Notes under the pieces: generated by a model
Told to the model about the DNA's origin: nothing
Seen by the model: only the letters and a program-made list of their open reading frames with translations
Database searches by the model: none
Position numbers and translations under genes: made by a program
Assembly (NCBI RefSeq): GCF_016616885.1
Contig: NZ_CP067102.1
Span: 7,592,501 to 7,656,500 of the forward strand
Source: Bradyrhizobium diazoefficiens
GTDB taxonomy: Bacteria > Pseudomonadota > Alphaproteobacteria > Rhizobiales > Xanthobacteraceae
Direction: 5' to 3'
DNA length: 64,000 bases
In this document: positions 35,483 to 44,217 of the stretch, one piece after another
Numbering within the stretch: the stretch's first letter is position 1
How the letters are laid out: every line of letters starts with the position of its first letter

Positions 35483-36406
35483 ATGGCTGTATCAGGGATC
35501 GCGCCGCGCATCCTCTGCATCGGCATTCCCGTGCGCGACCTCACCTTTCGGGTCGAAGCCGTGCCGGAGCGCGGCAGCAAGGCGAATGCCAGCCACCTCG
35601 CGGAGATCTGCGGCGGCAACGCGCTCAATGCCGCGATCGCAATGGCGCGGCTCGGCGGATGCGTCGCGTTTGCGGGGCCGATGGGCGATGCGCGGGAGAC
35701 GTCGAGCAGCTTCATTCTCGAGCGGATGGCGGCCGAGGGCATCGACATCAGCCATATCGTACGCATGCCGGATGTGGCCACGCCCGTCTCTGCGATCATC
35801 ATCGACGCGACCGGCGAGCGAACACTGACGATCTTTCGCGATCCCGCGCTGTGGACCGCGAAGCTGTCAGATGCAGACGAGCTCCTCGCCGATTGTCAGG
35901 CTGTCCTCGTCGAAAGCCGCTGCGGCGCCTTCTGCATCGATCTCTGCGCCGAGGCGCGCCGGCGGGGCATTCCCGTCATCGTCGGCGTCGATCGCGCGAT
36001 GGCGCTGACTGATGGCCTGCTCACGGCCGCCTCGCATCTGCTGTTTTCCAGCGAGCAGCTACAGGAGACCGCCGGCGTCGCTGACGACGGCGCGGCCTTG
36101 AAACGTCTGGCCGGGCTGACATCCGCCTTCGTCGCCGCCACCCGCGGCCCCCATGGCACGATCTGGCTGAACGACGCGGGCACGCTGGAGGAGACGCCGG
36201 CCTTCCCGGTCGAGGCCGTCGACACGCTCGGGGCCGGCGACGTCTTCCACGGCGCCTTCACGCTTCGGCTTGCCGAGGGAGGCGGCGTACGCGAGGCGCT
36301 GCGATTCGCCGCGGCCGCAGCGGCCCTGAAATGCACCCGCCATGGCGGCGGCCAAGCCGCTGCACAACGCATTGAAGTTGAAGGATTTTTACGAGCCAGG
36401 CTTTAG
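35483..36406 (+). CDS. PfkB-family carbohydrate kinase
   Basis: 307 residues. The N-terminal di-Gly region ICGGNALNAAIAMARLGGCV and the C-terminal signature VDTLGAGDVFHGAFTLRLAE (anion hole GAGD with catalytic Asp) are those of ribokinase/PfkB kinases. The substrate sugar or nucleoside is not deducible. It lies in a tight HIT-nudC-pfkB row with 6-12 bp gaps. Its last 100 bp run into an AT-rich control region for the next gene. Confidence 0.92.
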   Translation: MAVSGIAPRILCIGIPVRDLTFRVEAVPERGSKANASHLAEICGGNALNAAIAMARLGGCVAFAGPMGDARETSSSFILERMAAEGIDISHIVRMPDVATPVSAIIIDATGERTLTIFRDPALWTAKLSDADELLADCQAVLVESRCGAFCIDLCAEARRRGIPVIVGVDRAMALTDGLLTAASHLLFSSEQLQETAGVADDGAALKRLAGLTSAFVAATRGPHGTIWLNDAGTLEETPAFPVEAVDTLGAGDVFHGAFTLRLAEGGGVREALRFAAAAAALKCTRHGGGQAAAQRIEVEGFLRARL

Positions 36407-36438
36407 AGCCATTCTGTCTTCCTGCCGAGATTATGGAC

Positions 36439-36467
36439 TTGCGATAGAAGATTTTGCTATATATGAG
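36439..36467 (+). promoter_or_regulatory. Candidate promoter of the Lrp-family gene
   Basis: TTGCGA at 36439-36444, 17 bases, then TATGAG at 36462-36467 (overlapping TATATG), inside an AT-rich stretch of about 80 bp that contrasts with the flanking GC-rich genes. It ends about 37 bp before the ATG at 36504. The repeated TATAT could also be a site for autoregulation by the Lrp-type protein. Not conclusive by eye. Confidence 0.45.
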
Positions 36468-36503
36468 GTATATCAACCCTCTTTATGGAACAAAGTTCTT
36501 CAA

Positions 36504-37013
36504 ATGACCGATGTCGCTGTCCAACTCCCTGAGACCAGCCGCCGCCTTGACGCCATCGACCGCAAGATCCTGATGGTACTCCAGGAGGATGCCTCTCTGT
36601 CCGTTGCCGAAATCGGCGACCGCGTCGGGCTGTCCTCGACCCCCTGCTGGAAGCGCATCCAGCGCCTGGAGGCCGATGGCGTAATCCTGAAGCGGGTGGC
36701 GCTGGTCGATCAGAACAAGATCGGGCTCGGCATCTCCGTGTTCGTGTCGGTGGAGAGCTCGGATCATTCCGACGCCTGGCTGAAGAAATTCGCCGAAGCG
36801 GTCAGCGCCATGCCCGAGGTGATGGAATTCTATCGCATGGCCGGCGACGTCGATTACATGCTGCGCGTCGTGGTCGCCGACATGCAGGCCTATGACATCT
36901 TCTACAAGAAGCTGATCAGCGCCGTGCCGCTGAAGAACGTCACCTCGCGCTTCGCGATGGAGAAGATCAAGTCAGTGACCGCGCTACCGATCCCGGCCGT
37001 GGTCGCGGCGTAA
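36504..37013 (+). CDS. Lrp/AsnC-family transcriptional regulator
   Basis: 169 residues from ATG 36504; the longer in-frame ATG at 36342 reads through the upstream gene and is rejected. The N-terminal winged helix is RRLDAIDRKILMVLQEDASL with recognition helix GLSSTPCWKRIQRLEADGVI. The C-terminal RAM/ligand domain has VMEFYRMAGDVDYMLRVVVA. Members sense amino acids; the neighbouring genes give no direct target, though an amino-acid transporter operon lies 3 kb upstream. Confidence 0.95.
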   Translation: MTDVAVQLPETSRRLDAIDRKILMVLQEDASLSVAEIGDRVGLSSTPCWKRIQRLEADGVILKRVALVDQNKIGLGISVFVSVESSDHSDAWLKKFAEAVSAMPEVMEFYRMAGDVDYMLRVVVADMQAYDIFYKKLISAVPLKNVTSRFAMEKIKSVTALPIPAVVAA

Positions 37014-37031
37014 GTCTCACCACACGGAAGC

Positions 37032-37072
37032 CGTCATCGCCCGGTCAAGCCGGTCAAGCCGGGGCATGACAG
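37032..37072. repeat. Degenerate palindrome after the Lrp gene
   Basis: CGTCATCGCCCGGTCAAGCC followed by GGTCAAGCCGGGGCATGACAG contains a 10-bp direct duplication (GGTCAAGCCG) inside the hairpin. It lies between convergent genes and could end both transcripts. Confidence 0.6.
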
Positions 37073-37110
37073 TGGAGAGGGAGGGATAGATCACGCCTCC
37101 CTTGAGCCGT

Positions 37111-38610
37111 TCAAATCTTCTGATTGTACTCACCAACTTCCGGATGGGTGCGCAGCACGCTGTTCACCATCTCGAACATGTCGTGCATGCGCTGCTCGGA
37201 GACCGGGCTCTCGACCACGACCACGAGCTCGGGCTTGTTCGACGAAGCGCGCACCAGGCCCCAGCTGCCGTCCTCGACCGTGACGCGCACGCCGTTGACG
37301 GTGACGAGATCGCGGATCGCCTGGCCGCCGATCTTGGCGCCCTTGGCCTGCAGGCCCTCAAAATGCTTCACCACCTGGTCGATGACACCATACTTGGTCT
37401 CGTCGGCGCAATGCGGCGACATGGTCGGCGACGACCAGGTCTTCGGCAGCGCGTTATTCAGATCGGCCATCGACTTGCCGGGCGCGCGGTCGAGCATGTC
37501 GCAGATCGCGAGCGCCGACACCAGGCCGTCGTCATAGCCGCGTCCATACGGCTTGTTGAAGAAGAAATGGCCTGATTTCTCGAAGCCCGCGAGCGCGCCG
37601 GTCTCGTTGGTGCGGCGTTTCATGTAGGAATGGCCGGTCTTCCAATAGGCGGTTTTGGCGCCCTGCTTCTGCAGGATCGGATCGGTGATGAACAGGCCGG
37701 TCGACTTCACGTCGACGATGAAATGCGCATCCTTGTGGATCGCCGACATGTCGCGCGCCAGCATCACGCCGACCTTGTCGGCAAAGATCTCCTCGCCGGT
37801 GTTGTCGACGACGCCGCAGCGGTCGCCGTCGCCGTCGAAGCCGAGGCCGACATCGGCCTTGTGATGCAGCACCGCATCGCGGATCGCGTGCAGCATCTCC
37901 ATGTCCTCAGGATTCGGATTGTATTTCGGGAAGGTGTGATCGAGCTCGGTGTCGAGCGGGATCACCTCGCAACCGATCGCTTCCAGCACCTGCGGCGCGA
38001 ACGCGCCGGCGGTGCCATTGCCGCAGGCCGCGACGACCTTGAGCTTGCGCTTGAGCTTCGGGCGGTTGGTGAGGTCGGTGATGTAGCGCGCCGGATAATT
38101 CTCGTGGAACTGGTAGGCGCCGCCTGCCTTGTTCTTGAATTCGGCGTTGAGCACGATCTCCTTCAGCCGCGTCATCTCATCAGGACCGAAGGTCAGCGGG
38201 CGATTGGCGCCCATCTTCACGCCGGTCCAGCCATTGTCGTTGTGAGAGGCCGTGACCATGGCGACACAGGGCACGTCGAGATCGAACTGCGCGAAATAGG
38301 CCATCGGCGTCACCGCAAGGCCGATGTCGTGCACCTTGCAACCGGCGGCCATCAGGCCGGAGATCAGCGCATATTTGATCGACGCCGAATAGCCGCGGAA
38401 ATCATGCCCGGTGACGATCTCCTGCTTGACGCCGAGCTCGGCGATCAGCGCTCCCAGGCCCATGCCCAGCGCCTGCACACCCATCAGGTTGATTTCCTTC
38501 TGGAACAACCAGCGCGCGTCGTATTCGCGAAAACCGGTGGGCTTCACCATCGGCTCGGATTCGAAGGCGTAGGTGTTGGGCAACAAGACGGATTTCGGCT
38601 TGGGAAACAT
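37111..38610 (-). CDS. Phosphomannomutase/phosphoglucomutase
   Basis: 499 residues, alpha-D-phosphohexomutase family. The phosphoserine loop is MVTASHNDNGWTGVKMG, the metal loop is LGFDGDGDRCGVVDNTGEEI, and the sugar-binding part includes KTGHSYMKRRTNETGALAGF (with FEKSGHFFF). It interconverts hexose 1- and 6-phosphates and so feeds nucleotide-sugar and exopolysaccharide synthesis; ugd, 4 kb away, uses the same pool. It is slightly longer than the AlgC type. Transcribed alone, with a likely promoter in the 160 bp above 38610. Confidence 0.94.
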   Translation of the reverse strand: MFPKPKSVLLPNTYAFESEPMVKPTGFREYDARWLFQKEINLMGVQALGMGLGALIAELGVKQEIVTGHDFRGYSASIKYALISGLMAAGCKVHDIGLAVTPMAYFAQFDLDVPCVAMVTASHNDNGWTGVKMGANRPLTFGPDEMTRLKEIVLNAEFKNKAGGAYQFHENYPARYITDLTNRPKLKRKLKVVAACGNGTAGAFAPQVLEAIGCEVIPLDTELDHTFPKYNPNPEDMEMLHAIRDAVLHHKADVGLGFDGDGDRCGVVDNTGEEIFADKVGVMLARDMSAIHKDAHFIVDVKSTGLFITDPILQKQGAKTAYWKTGHSYMKRRTNETGALAGFEKSGHFFFNKPYGRGYDDGLVSALAICDMLDRAPGKSMADLNNALPKTWSSPTMSPHCADETKYGVIDQVVKHFEGLQAKGAKIGGQAIRDLVTVNGVRVTVEDGSWGLVRASSNKPELVVVVESPVSEQRMHDMFEMVNSVLRTHPEVGEYNQKI

Positions 38611-38770
38611 TGAGACAATCTCGTGAAATGGGCATGATTTGATGCAGCCTTAGCGAATGCCGGGCCGCAGCGGAAGGCGGGAATGACGGCTTATGGCCGA
38701 TAATTGCGGCAGTTTGGTAACACGGACGAGACCGGCGAGAACCATTAGCCAAGCATGCCTGGTCCGACCG

Positions 38771-39118
38771 CTAACCCTCGAGGCGGGCGATCTCCTCTTC
38801 GACGATCGCTCTTAGAGGTAAAAGGGCCTGTTGAACGGTTTCCCACACGAAATGAGCTGCGACGTCCTCATAGTTGTGGCGATAGACATTCCCTGCGGCG
38901 GCCATCTGCTTCCATGCGATCGCCGGGTGTCGCGTCTTCAGTTCGTCAGGCAGACGGCGGGATGCTTCTGAAATGATCTCCAGGCATCGCGTAACTGCAT
39001 AAACCGTCCGCACGTCTGCCGCGAATGCCTCGCGATCAAGGCCGCCGGCGAATCGAATCGCCAAATCGATGTGATGCAGGATGTCGCGGAGAGTTCCGTC
39101 GATGCGATCAGAAGGCAT
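38771..39118 (-). CDS. HepT-like (DUF86) toxin of a MntA/HepT pair
   Basis: 115 residues, all-helical DUF86/HEPN. The active region reads AAGNVYRHNYEDVAAHFVWE: the classical HepT motif Rx4HxY has Gly in place of the Arg, the GNxxRHxY variant that is common in this family. HEPN toxins cleave RNA and are silenced by AMPylation of the motif Tyr by MntA. The start overlaps the end of the nucleotidyltransferase gene by 11 bp, so they are co-translated. Confidence 0.85.
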   Translation of the reverse strand: MPSDRIDGTLRDILHHIDLAIRFAGGLDREAFAADVRTVYAVTRCLEIISEASRRLPDELKTRHPAIAWKQMAAAGNVYRHNYEDVAAHFVWETVQQALLPLRAIVEEEIARLEG

Positions 39119-39404
39119 AGACAGCGTCGGCCGTTGCGGCGGGAGCGACGTATGATTTCAGGCCGTCGCGGTTGACGACGTCAACCGGCTCATCAAAGAG
39201 ATTGGCAATATATTCCTTGAGCTCGACGTAATCGAAAACTGTGATCCGCGCATCCGGATCGATCTCGACCATGATATCGACATCGCTCCCGGAATGGTTT
39301 TCACCCCTCGCCGCCGAGCCAAACAACGCAGCATGCAAAACGCCCCGCTTGCGCAAGGCGGCCTCGGACCGTCGCAGGATCGCTATCGCGTCGGGACTGT
39401 TCAT
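39108..39404 (-). CDS. MntA-like minimal nucleotidyltransferase antitoxin
   Basis: 98 residues from ATG 39404. The nucleotidyltransferase signature is LHAALFGSAARGENHSGSDV followed by DIMVEID, i.e. GSx10DxD with a second acidic residue later (EPVDVVNRDGL). Minimal NTases of this type AMPylate the partner HEPN toxin. It is upstream of and overlapping the HepT-like gene, the standard order. It lies between a phosphomannomutase gene and an aspartic-protease gene with no other mobile features. Confidence 0.87.
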   Translation of the reverse strand: MNSPDAIAILRRSEAALRKRGVLHAALFGSAARGENHSGSDVDIMVEIDPDARITVFDYVELKEYIANLFDEPVDVVNRDGLKSYVAPAATADAVYAF

Positions 39405-39462
39405 GGACGGAATATAGCACCCCGCCTGTCCCGACGGGAGGCCCCTACTAAGGCCGTTAGAC

Positions 39463-39978
39463 TTACTGCTCCAGCACCATCTGCCCGTTGGCGTACTCAA
39501 AGCGCTTCAGGCGGGACAGGAAGGAGAGACCGAGCAGGTTCTCCGACAACGCCTCGTCGGGCAGCACCATGGCGTCGACGTCGCGCACGATGAGACCACC
39601 GACGTCCAGCATGGCGATGCGGGTGCGCGCGGCCTTGATGGTGCCGTTGGCGGTGGTGACGTTGGCATTGTAGTCGCTGCGCGAGGGACGCAGACCGAAG
39701 CGGGCGGCCGAGGTCTCGTTCAGCGCCACCACGGAGGCGCCGGTGTCGACCATGAAGCCGATGCGCTGGCCGTCGATGCGGCCGTCGGTCTGGAAGTGAC
39801 CACGGCCGTCGCGGGGGATGTTGAGGCTGCGGCCGCCGGCCGGCGCCGTGGTCGCAACCGCGACCGTCGTATGCGGTGCTGACGTGGCGGAGGCGGAGCT
39901 CATCTTGTCTGCCATCTGCGCCATGAAGGTGCCGAGCCCGATCAGAATGGCCGCGAAGATCATTATGTTACGCATCAC
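39463..39978 (-). CDS. Membrane-anchored retropepsin-like aspartic protease (TIGR02281 type)
   Basis: 171 residues. A single N-terminal transmembrane helix (NIMIFAAILIGLGTFMAQMA) is followed by a Ser/Thr/Ala-rich linker. A single retropepsin-like domain follows with DTG active site GFMVDTGASVVALNETSAAR and a C-terminal LLGLSFLSRLKRFEYANGQM. Such clan AA proteases act as dimers with the domain outside the cytoplasmic membrane. The substrate is unknown. Starts at ATG 39978 or 39975. Confidence 0.9.
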   Translation of the reverse strand: MMRNIMIFAAILIGLGTFMAQMADKMSSASATSAPHTTVAVATTAPAGGRSLNIPRDGRGHFQTDGRIDGQRIGFMVDTGASVVALNETSAARFGLRPSRSDYNANVTTANGTIKAARTRIAMLDVGGLIVRDVDAMVLPDEALSENLLGLSFLSRLKRFEYANGQMVLEQ

Positions 39979-40102
39979 ACCACTTCCGAGCCGGAAAGCT
40001 CGATTTGACCACGCGGCACGCCCGTCCGCGAGCGACGCCGTGGCAGAGCCGGCGTCATTTTGACGAAAAGGATGAGCGTACGGTTAATGGAGGGACGTGA
40101 TC

Positions 40103-42577
40103 TCACGTCCCGCGCGGCTTGACCCGCCGGGTCGGCAGCGCGCTTGCCGGATCTTCGGGCCAGGGATGGCGGGGATAGCGGCCGCGCAGGTCGGAGCGCA
40201 CGGCGGCGTAGCTGCCACGCCAGAAGCCGGGGAGATCACGCGTCACCTGCACCGGGCGCTGCGCCGGCGACAGCAGTTCCAGCACCAGCGGCACCTTGCC
40301 GGCGGCGATCGACGGATGAGTGTTGAGCCCGAACAATTCCTGGAGCCGCACCGCGATGGTCGGCCCCTGCTCGGCCTCGTAGTCGATCGCGAGCACGCTT
40401 CCGGTGGGTGCCTCGAAATGGGTCGGCGCCTCGCGGTCGAGCCGCGTGCGCATCTCCCACGGCAATAGCGCCATCAGCGCATCGGAGAGATCGCCGGCGG
40501 AAATGTCCTTCAGCGCGATCTTGTCGTAGAGCGCCGGCACCAGCCAGTCGTCGCGCCGCGCGATCAGCCCGTCGTCGGAGAGATCGGGCCAGCTCTCGCC
40601 CTCGGCCTTGCGCAAGAACATGACGCGGTCGCGCCATTGTTTGGCGGCCTTCGACCAGGGCAGCCGGTCGAGGCCGGCAGCAATCAGCCCATCGGCAAAA
40701 ATGCGCGCGGTGTCCTCGGAGGGCGACACGGCAAGCGTGGCCTCGGACAGCGTGATCGCATGCAGCACGCGCTTGCGCCGCGCGCGCAGCGCCATCGCGC
40801 CGCGGTCGAAGGATATCTCGTCGGTCGTGTCGATATGCTCGGCGAAATGCCGCTCGATGTCGTCCTCGGCGATTTGCGCGGCGAGCAGGATGCGGCCGCT
40901 CGCAGCCGTCCCCGTCATCTCGCCGATCGCGATATAGGGGGCGCGGGCGAGCGACGAGGTCTGCTCCATCGCGGCGCCACGACCGTTGGCGAGCACGAAA
41001 CTGCCATTGCCACGGTTGCGCGCGACACGATCCGGGAAGGCATAGGCGAGCATCAGGCCGGTCGAGAGATCCTCCTGCTGTCCCGCTTTCTCGGACGCGG
41101 CGACCTGCGAGGCCCAGCGCCTTGCCAGGTCGCGCGCACTTGCGGCCCGCGGCGAACGGTCACGGCGGAACTGGTCGCGCCGATGCTCGAGATCGGCGCT
41201 GTCGCCGCCGAGCCCGCGCTCGGTGAGAATGGCCGCGATCTCGGCCGCCTCTTCGCCCGCGCCGGCACGATGCGAATCCACGATCATGCGCGCCAGCCGC
41301 GGCGGCAGCGCCAGCGCGCGAAGGCTCTTGCCCTCCGCCGTGATACGGCCGTCGCCATCGAGCGCGTTCAGCTCGGAGAGCAGGCTCTTCGCTTCCTTCC
41401 ACGCCGGCTGCGGCGGCGGATCCAGGAAGGACAACGCGGCAGCGTCGGCGACGCCCCATTGCGCGAGATCGAGCACCAGCGAGGAGAGGTCCGCGCTCAA
41501 AATTTCCGGCTGGGTATAGGGCGCGAGCGAGGCCGTCTGCGGCTCGTCCCAGAGCCGATAGCACACGCCGGGCTCGGTACGGCCGGCGCGGCCGCGGCGC
41601 TGGTCGACTGCGGCACGCGCAGCGCGCACGGTCTCGAGCCGCGTCAGGCCGATATCCGGCTCATAGCGAGGCACACGGGCGAGACCGGAATCAACGACGA
41701 TGCGCACGCCTTCGATCGTCAGCGACGTCTCCGCAATCGAGGTCGCCAGCACGACCTTGCGCATGCCTTTGGGAGCGGGCGAGATGGCGCGGTCCTGCAC
41801 GGCGGCATCGAGCGCGCCGAACAACGGCACGATCTCGATGGAAGCATCCTGCACGCGTTCGCCGAGAAAGGTCTGGGTGCGGCGGATTTCGGCGGCGCCC
41901 GGCAGGAAGGCGAGCACCGAACCGCTATCAGCTCGCAGGGCCGAGGCAATCGCATCGGCCATCTGCCGCTCGATCGGCGCATCTGCCTTGCGGCCGAGAT
42001 AGCGGGTCTCCACCGCAAAGGCGCGGCCCTCGCTCTCGACGACGGGCGCCTCGCCGAGCAGCTTTGCGACGCGCGCGCCGTCGAGCGTGGCCGACATCAC
42101 CAGGATGCGCAGATCCTCGCGCAGGCCGAGCTGCGCATCGCGCGCCAGCGCCAGCCCCATGTCGGCGTCGAGCGAGCGTTCGTGGAATTCGTCGAACAGG
42201 ATCGCGGCAACGCCGGAGAGCTCGGGATCGTCGAGGATCTGGCGGGTAAAAATGCCTTCGGTCACGACCTCGATGCGAGTCGCGCGCGAGATCTTCGAGC
42301 CGAAGCGGATGCGATAGCCGACAGTTTCGCCGGCGCGCTCGCCAAGCGACTTGGCCATGCGATCGGCGCTGGCCCGCGCGGCGATACGCCGTGGCTCCAG
42401 CACGATGATCTTTTTGCCCTTGGCCCAGGGCGCATCGAGCAGCGCCAGCGGCACGCGCGTGGTCTTGCCAGCGCCGGGCGGGGCCACCAGCACGGCCGCA
42501 TTGTGCGCCTCCAGCGTGCGCGAGAGGTCGTCGAGCACGGCATCGATCGGGAGGGGCGTGTCGAAGTTGCGGGGCAA
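40103..42577 (-). CDS. hrpB: ATP-dependent helicase HrpB
   Basis: 824 residues, DEAH/RHA-type helicase of the HrpB family. Motif I VAPPGAGKTTRVPLALLDAP, motif II ILFDEFHERSLDADMGLALA (DEFH), motif III MSATLDG and motif VI DQRRGRAGRTEPGVCYRLWD are all present. The C-terminal HrpB domain ends with HFEAPTGSVLAIDYEAEQGP and DLPGFWRGSYAAVRSDLRGR then YPRHPWPEDPA. Cytoplasmic; its RNA targets are poorly known. Stand-alone gene. Confidence 0.97.
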   Translation of the reverse strand: MPRNFDTPLPIDAVLDDLSRTLEAHNAAVLVAPPGAGKTTRVPLALLDAPWAKGKKIIVLEPRRIAARASADRMAKSLGERAGETVGYRIRFGSKISRATRIEVVTEGIFTRQILDDPELSGVAAILFDEFHERSLDADMGLALARDAQLGLREDLRILVMSATLDGARVAKLLGEAPVVESEGRAFAVETRYLGRKADAPIERQMADAIASALRADSGSVLAFLPGAAEIRRTQTFLGERVQDASIEIVPLFGALDAAVQDRAISPAPKGMRKVVLATSIAETSLTIEGVRIVVDSGLARVPRYEPDIGLTRLETVRAARAAVDQRRGRAGRTEPGVCYRLWDEPQTASLAPYTQPEILSADLSSLVLDLAQWGVADAAALSFLDPPPQPAWKEAKSLLSELNALDGDGRITAEGKSLRALALPPRLARMIVDSHRAGAGEEAAEIAAILTERGLGGDSADLEHRRDQFRRDRSPRAASARDLARRWASQVAASEKAGQQEDLSTGLMLAYAFPDRVARNRGNGSFVLANGRGAAMEQTSSLARAPYIAIGEMTGTAASGRILLAAQIAEDDIERHFAEHIDTTDEISFDRGAMALRARRKRVLHAITLSEATLAVSPSEDTARIFADGLIAAGLDRLPWSKAAKQWRDRVMFLRKAEGESWPDLSDDGLIARRDDWLVPALYDKIALKDISAGDLSDALMALLPWEMRTRLDREAPTHFEAPTGSVLAIDYEAEQGPTIAVRLQELFGLNTHPSIAAGKVPLVLELLSPAQRPVQVTRDLPGFWRGSYAAVRSDLRGRYPRHPWPEDPASALPTRRVKPRGT

Positions 42578-42590
42578 GAAATCATCCGGT

Positions 42591-42680
42591 CGTCATGCCC
42601 GGGCTTGTCCCGGGCATCCACGTTCTTTCACCTGGCAGTGAACAAGACGTGGATGGCCGGGACAAGCCCGGCCACGACGG
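42591..42680. repeat. Palindromic repeat, GTCATGCCCGGGC family
   Basis: CGTCATGCCCGGGCTTGTCC, GGGCATCCACG, then inverted CGTGGATGGCCGGGACAAGC and CCGGCCACGACGG. Almost the same as 14492-14582 including the inner ATCCACG/CGTGGAT arms. It fills the space between hrpB and ugd. Confidence 0.87.
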
Positions 42681-42707
42681 ATTTCGGTCAAGAACAATAT
42701 GTAGCGA

Positions 42708-44024
42708 TCAGCCCTGTACCGGCGGCCGGCCGACGCTCTCATAGGTGAAGCCGGCGGCAGCCATGTCCTCGGGGCTGAAGATATTGCGGAGGTCGACGAC
42801 GACGGGCTGCGCCATGACGCTCTTCAGCCGGTCGAGATCGAGGCCGCGGAACTGCACCCACTCGGTGACGACGACCAGTGCGTCTGCACCTTGCGCGCAG
42901 GAATAGGCGTCCTCGGAGTAAGTGATGCTGGGTAGCTCGCCCTTGGCCTGCTCCATCCCGACGGGATCGTAAGCCTTGACCTTCGCGCCCATGTCGAGGA
43001 GGCCAGTCACCAGCGGGATCGACGGCGCGTCGCGCATGTCGTCGGTATCGGGCTTGAAGGTGAGGCCGAGCACGGCGATGGTCTTGCCACGCAAGGAACC
43101 GCCGAGCGCCTGGCTCACTTTCCGCGCCATCGCGCGTTTGCGGTTCTCGTTGACCGCGAGCACGGATTCGACGATGCGCAGGCTCACGTCGTAGTCCTGC
43201 GCGATCTTGATCAGCGCCTTGGTGTCCTTCGGGAAGCAGGAGCCGCCGAAGCCGGGACCGGCGTGCAGGAATTTGGTGCCGATGCGGTTGTCCAGGCCAA
43301 TGCCGCGCGCGACCTCCTGGACGTTGGCGCCGACCTTTTCCGAGAGATCCGCGATCTCGTTGATGAAGGTGATCTTGGTCGCGAGGAACGCATTCGCGGC
43401 GTATTTGATCATCTCGGCGGTGCGGCGCGCGGTGAACATCAGCGGCGCCTGATTCAGCGACAGTGGGCGATAGACATCGCCCATCACCTTGCGGCCACGC
43501 TCGTCGGACGTGCCGACGACGACGCGATCGGGATACTTGAAGTCGCGGATCGCAGCGCCCTCGCGCAGGAACTCCGGATTGGAGGCGACGACGACGTCGG
43601 CCTTGGGATTGGCCTCGCGGATGATGCGCTCGACCTCGTCACCGGTGCCGACCGGCACGGTCGACTTCGTCACCACGACGGTGAAGCCGGACAGCGATTG
43701 CGCGATCTCTTTCGCCGCAGCGTAGACGTAGGAGAGATCGGCATGACCGTCGCCGCGACGCGACGGCGTGCCGACCGCGATGAACACGGCGTCGGCATCC
43801 GCGACCGGCTTCGACAGGTCGGTGGTGAAGTCGAGCCGCTTGGCCTTCACATTGGTCGCGACCAGCTCGTCGAGGCCGGGCTCGTAGATCGGAATCTCGC
43901 CGCGCTGCAGGCTAGCGATCTTCTTCTCGTCCTTGTCGACGCAGGTGACGTCGTGACCGAAATCCGCAAAGCAGGCTCCGGACACCAGTCCCACATAACC
44001 CGTGCCGATCATCGCGATGCGCAT
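42708..44024 (-). CDS. ugd: UDP-glucose 6-dehydrogenase
   Basis: 438 residues. The NAD-binding start is MRIAMIGTGYVGLVSGACFA. The catalytic Cys is in PGFGGSCFPKDTKALIKIAQ, the conserved Lys lies in the ATKITFINEIADL block, and VLGLTFKPDTDDMRDAPSIP marks the UDP-binding domain. It makes UDP-glucuronate for exopolysaccharide or LPS. The acyltransferase gene divergent from it (193 bp away) could modify the same polymers. Confidence 0.96.
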   Translation of the reverse strand: MRIAMIGTGYVGLVSGACFADFGHDVTCVDKDEKKIASLQRGEIPIYEPGLDELVATNVKAKRLDFTTDLSKPVADADAVFIAVGTPSRRGDGHADLSYVYAAAKEIAQSLSGFTVVVTKSTVPVGTGDEVERIIREANPKADVVVASNPEFLREGAAIRDFKYPDRVVVGTSDERGRKVMGDVYRPLSLNQAPLMFTARRTAEMIKYAANAFLATKITFINEIADLSEKVGANVQEVARGIGLDNRIGTKFLHAGPGFGGSCFPKDTKALIKIAQDYDVSLRIVESVLAVNENRKRAMARKVSQALGGSLRGKTIAVLGLTFKPDTDDMRDAPSIPLVTGLLDMGAKVKAYDPVGMEQAKGELPSITYSEDAYSCAQGADALVVVTEWVQFRGLDLDRLKSVMAQPVVVDLRNIFSPEDMAAAGFTYESVGRPPVQG

Positions 44025-44217
44025 GAAAATCCCTGTTCTAGCTTGGTTAACGAAGCCCCAATCCGGGGCGGTTTAGCATTTTCCCGTCGGGAAGGAAGAG
44101 CCCGCGGTCAGAAACCGGCACGCGATTTGTACCGGTAAAGAAGTCGGAAACCACTGGGCGCCACACTGCCTCACGCCCGCACAGGACCGGGCGGAACACG
44201 CCTCGAAACGAGACACC

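Noticed and set aside
36342..36503. N-terminal extension of the Lrp-type protein
   Set aside because: It reads through the 3' end of the PfkB gene and an AT-rich promoter; the family start is at 36504.
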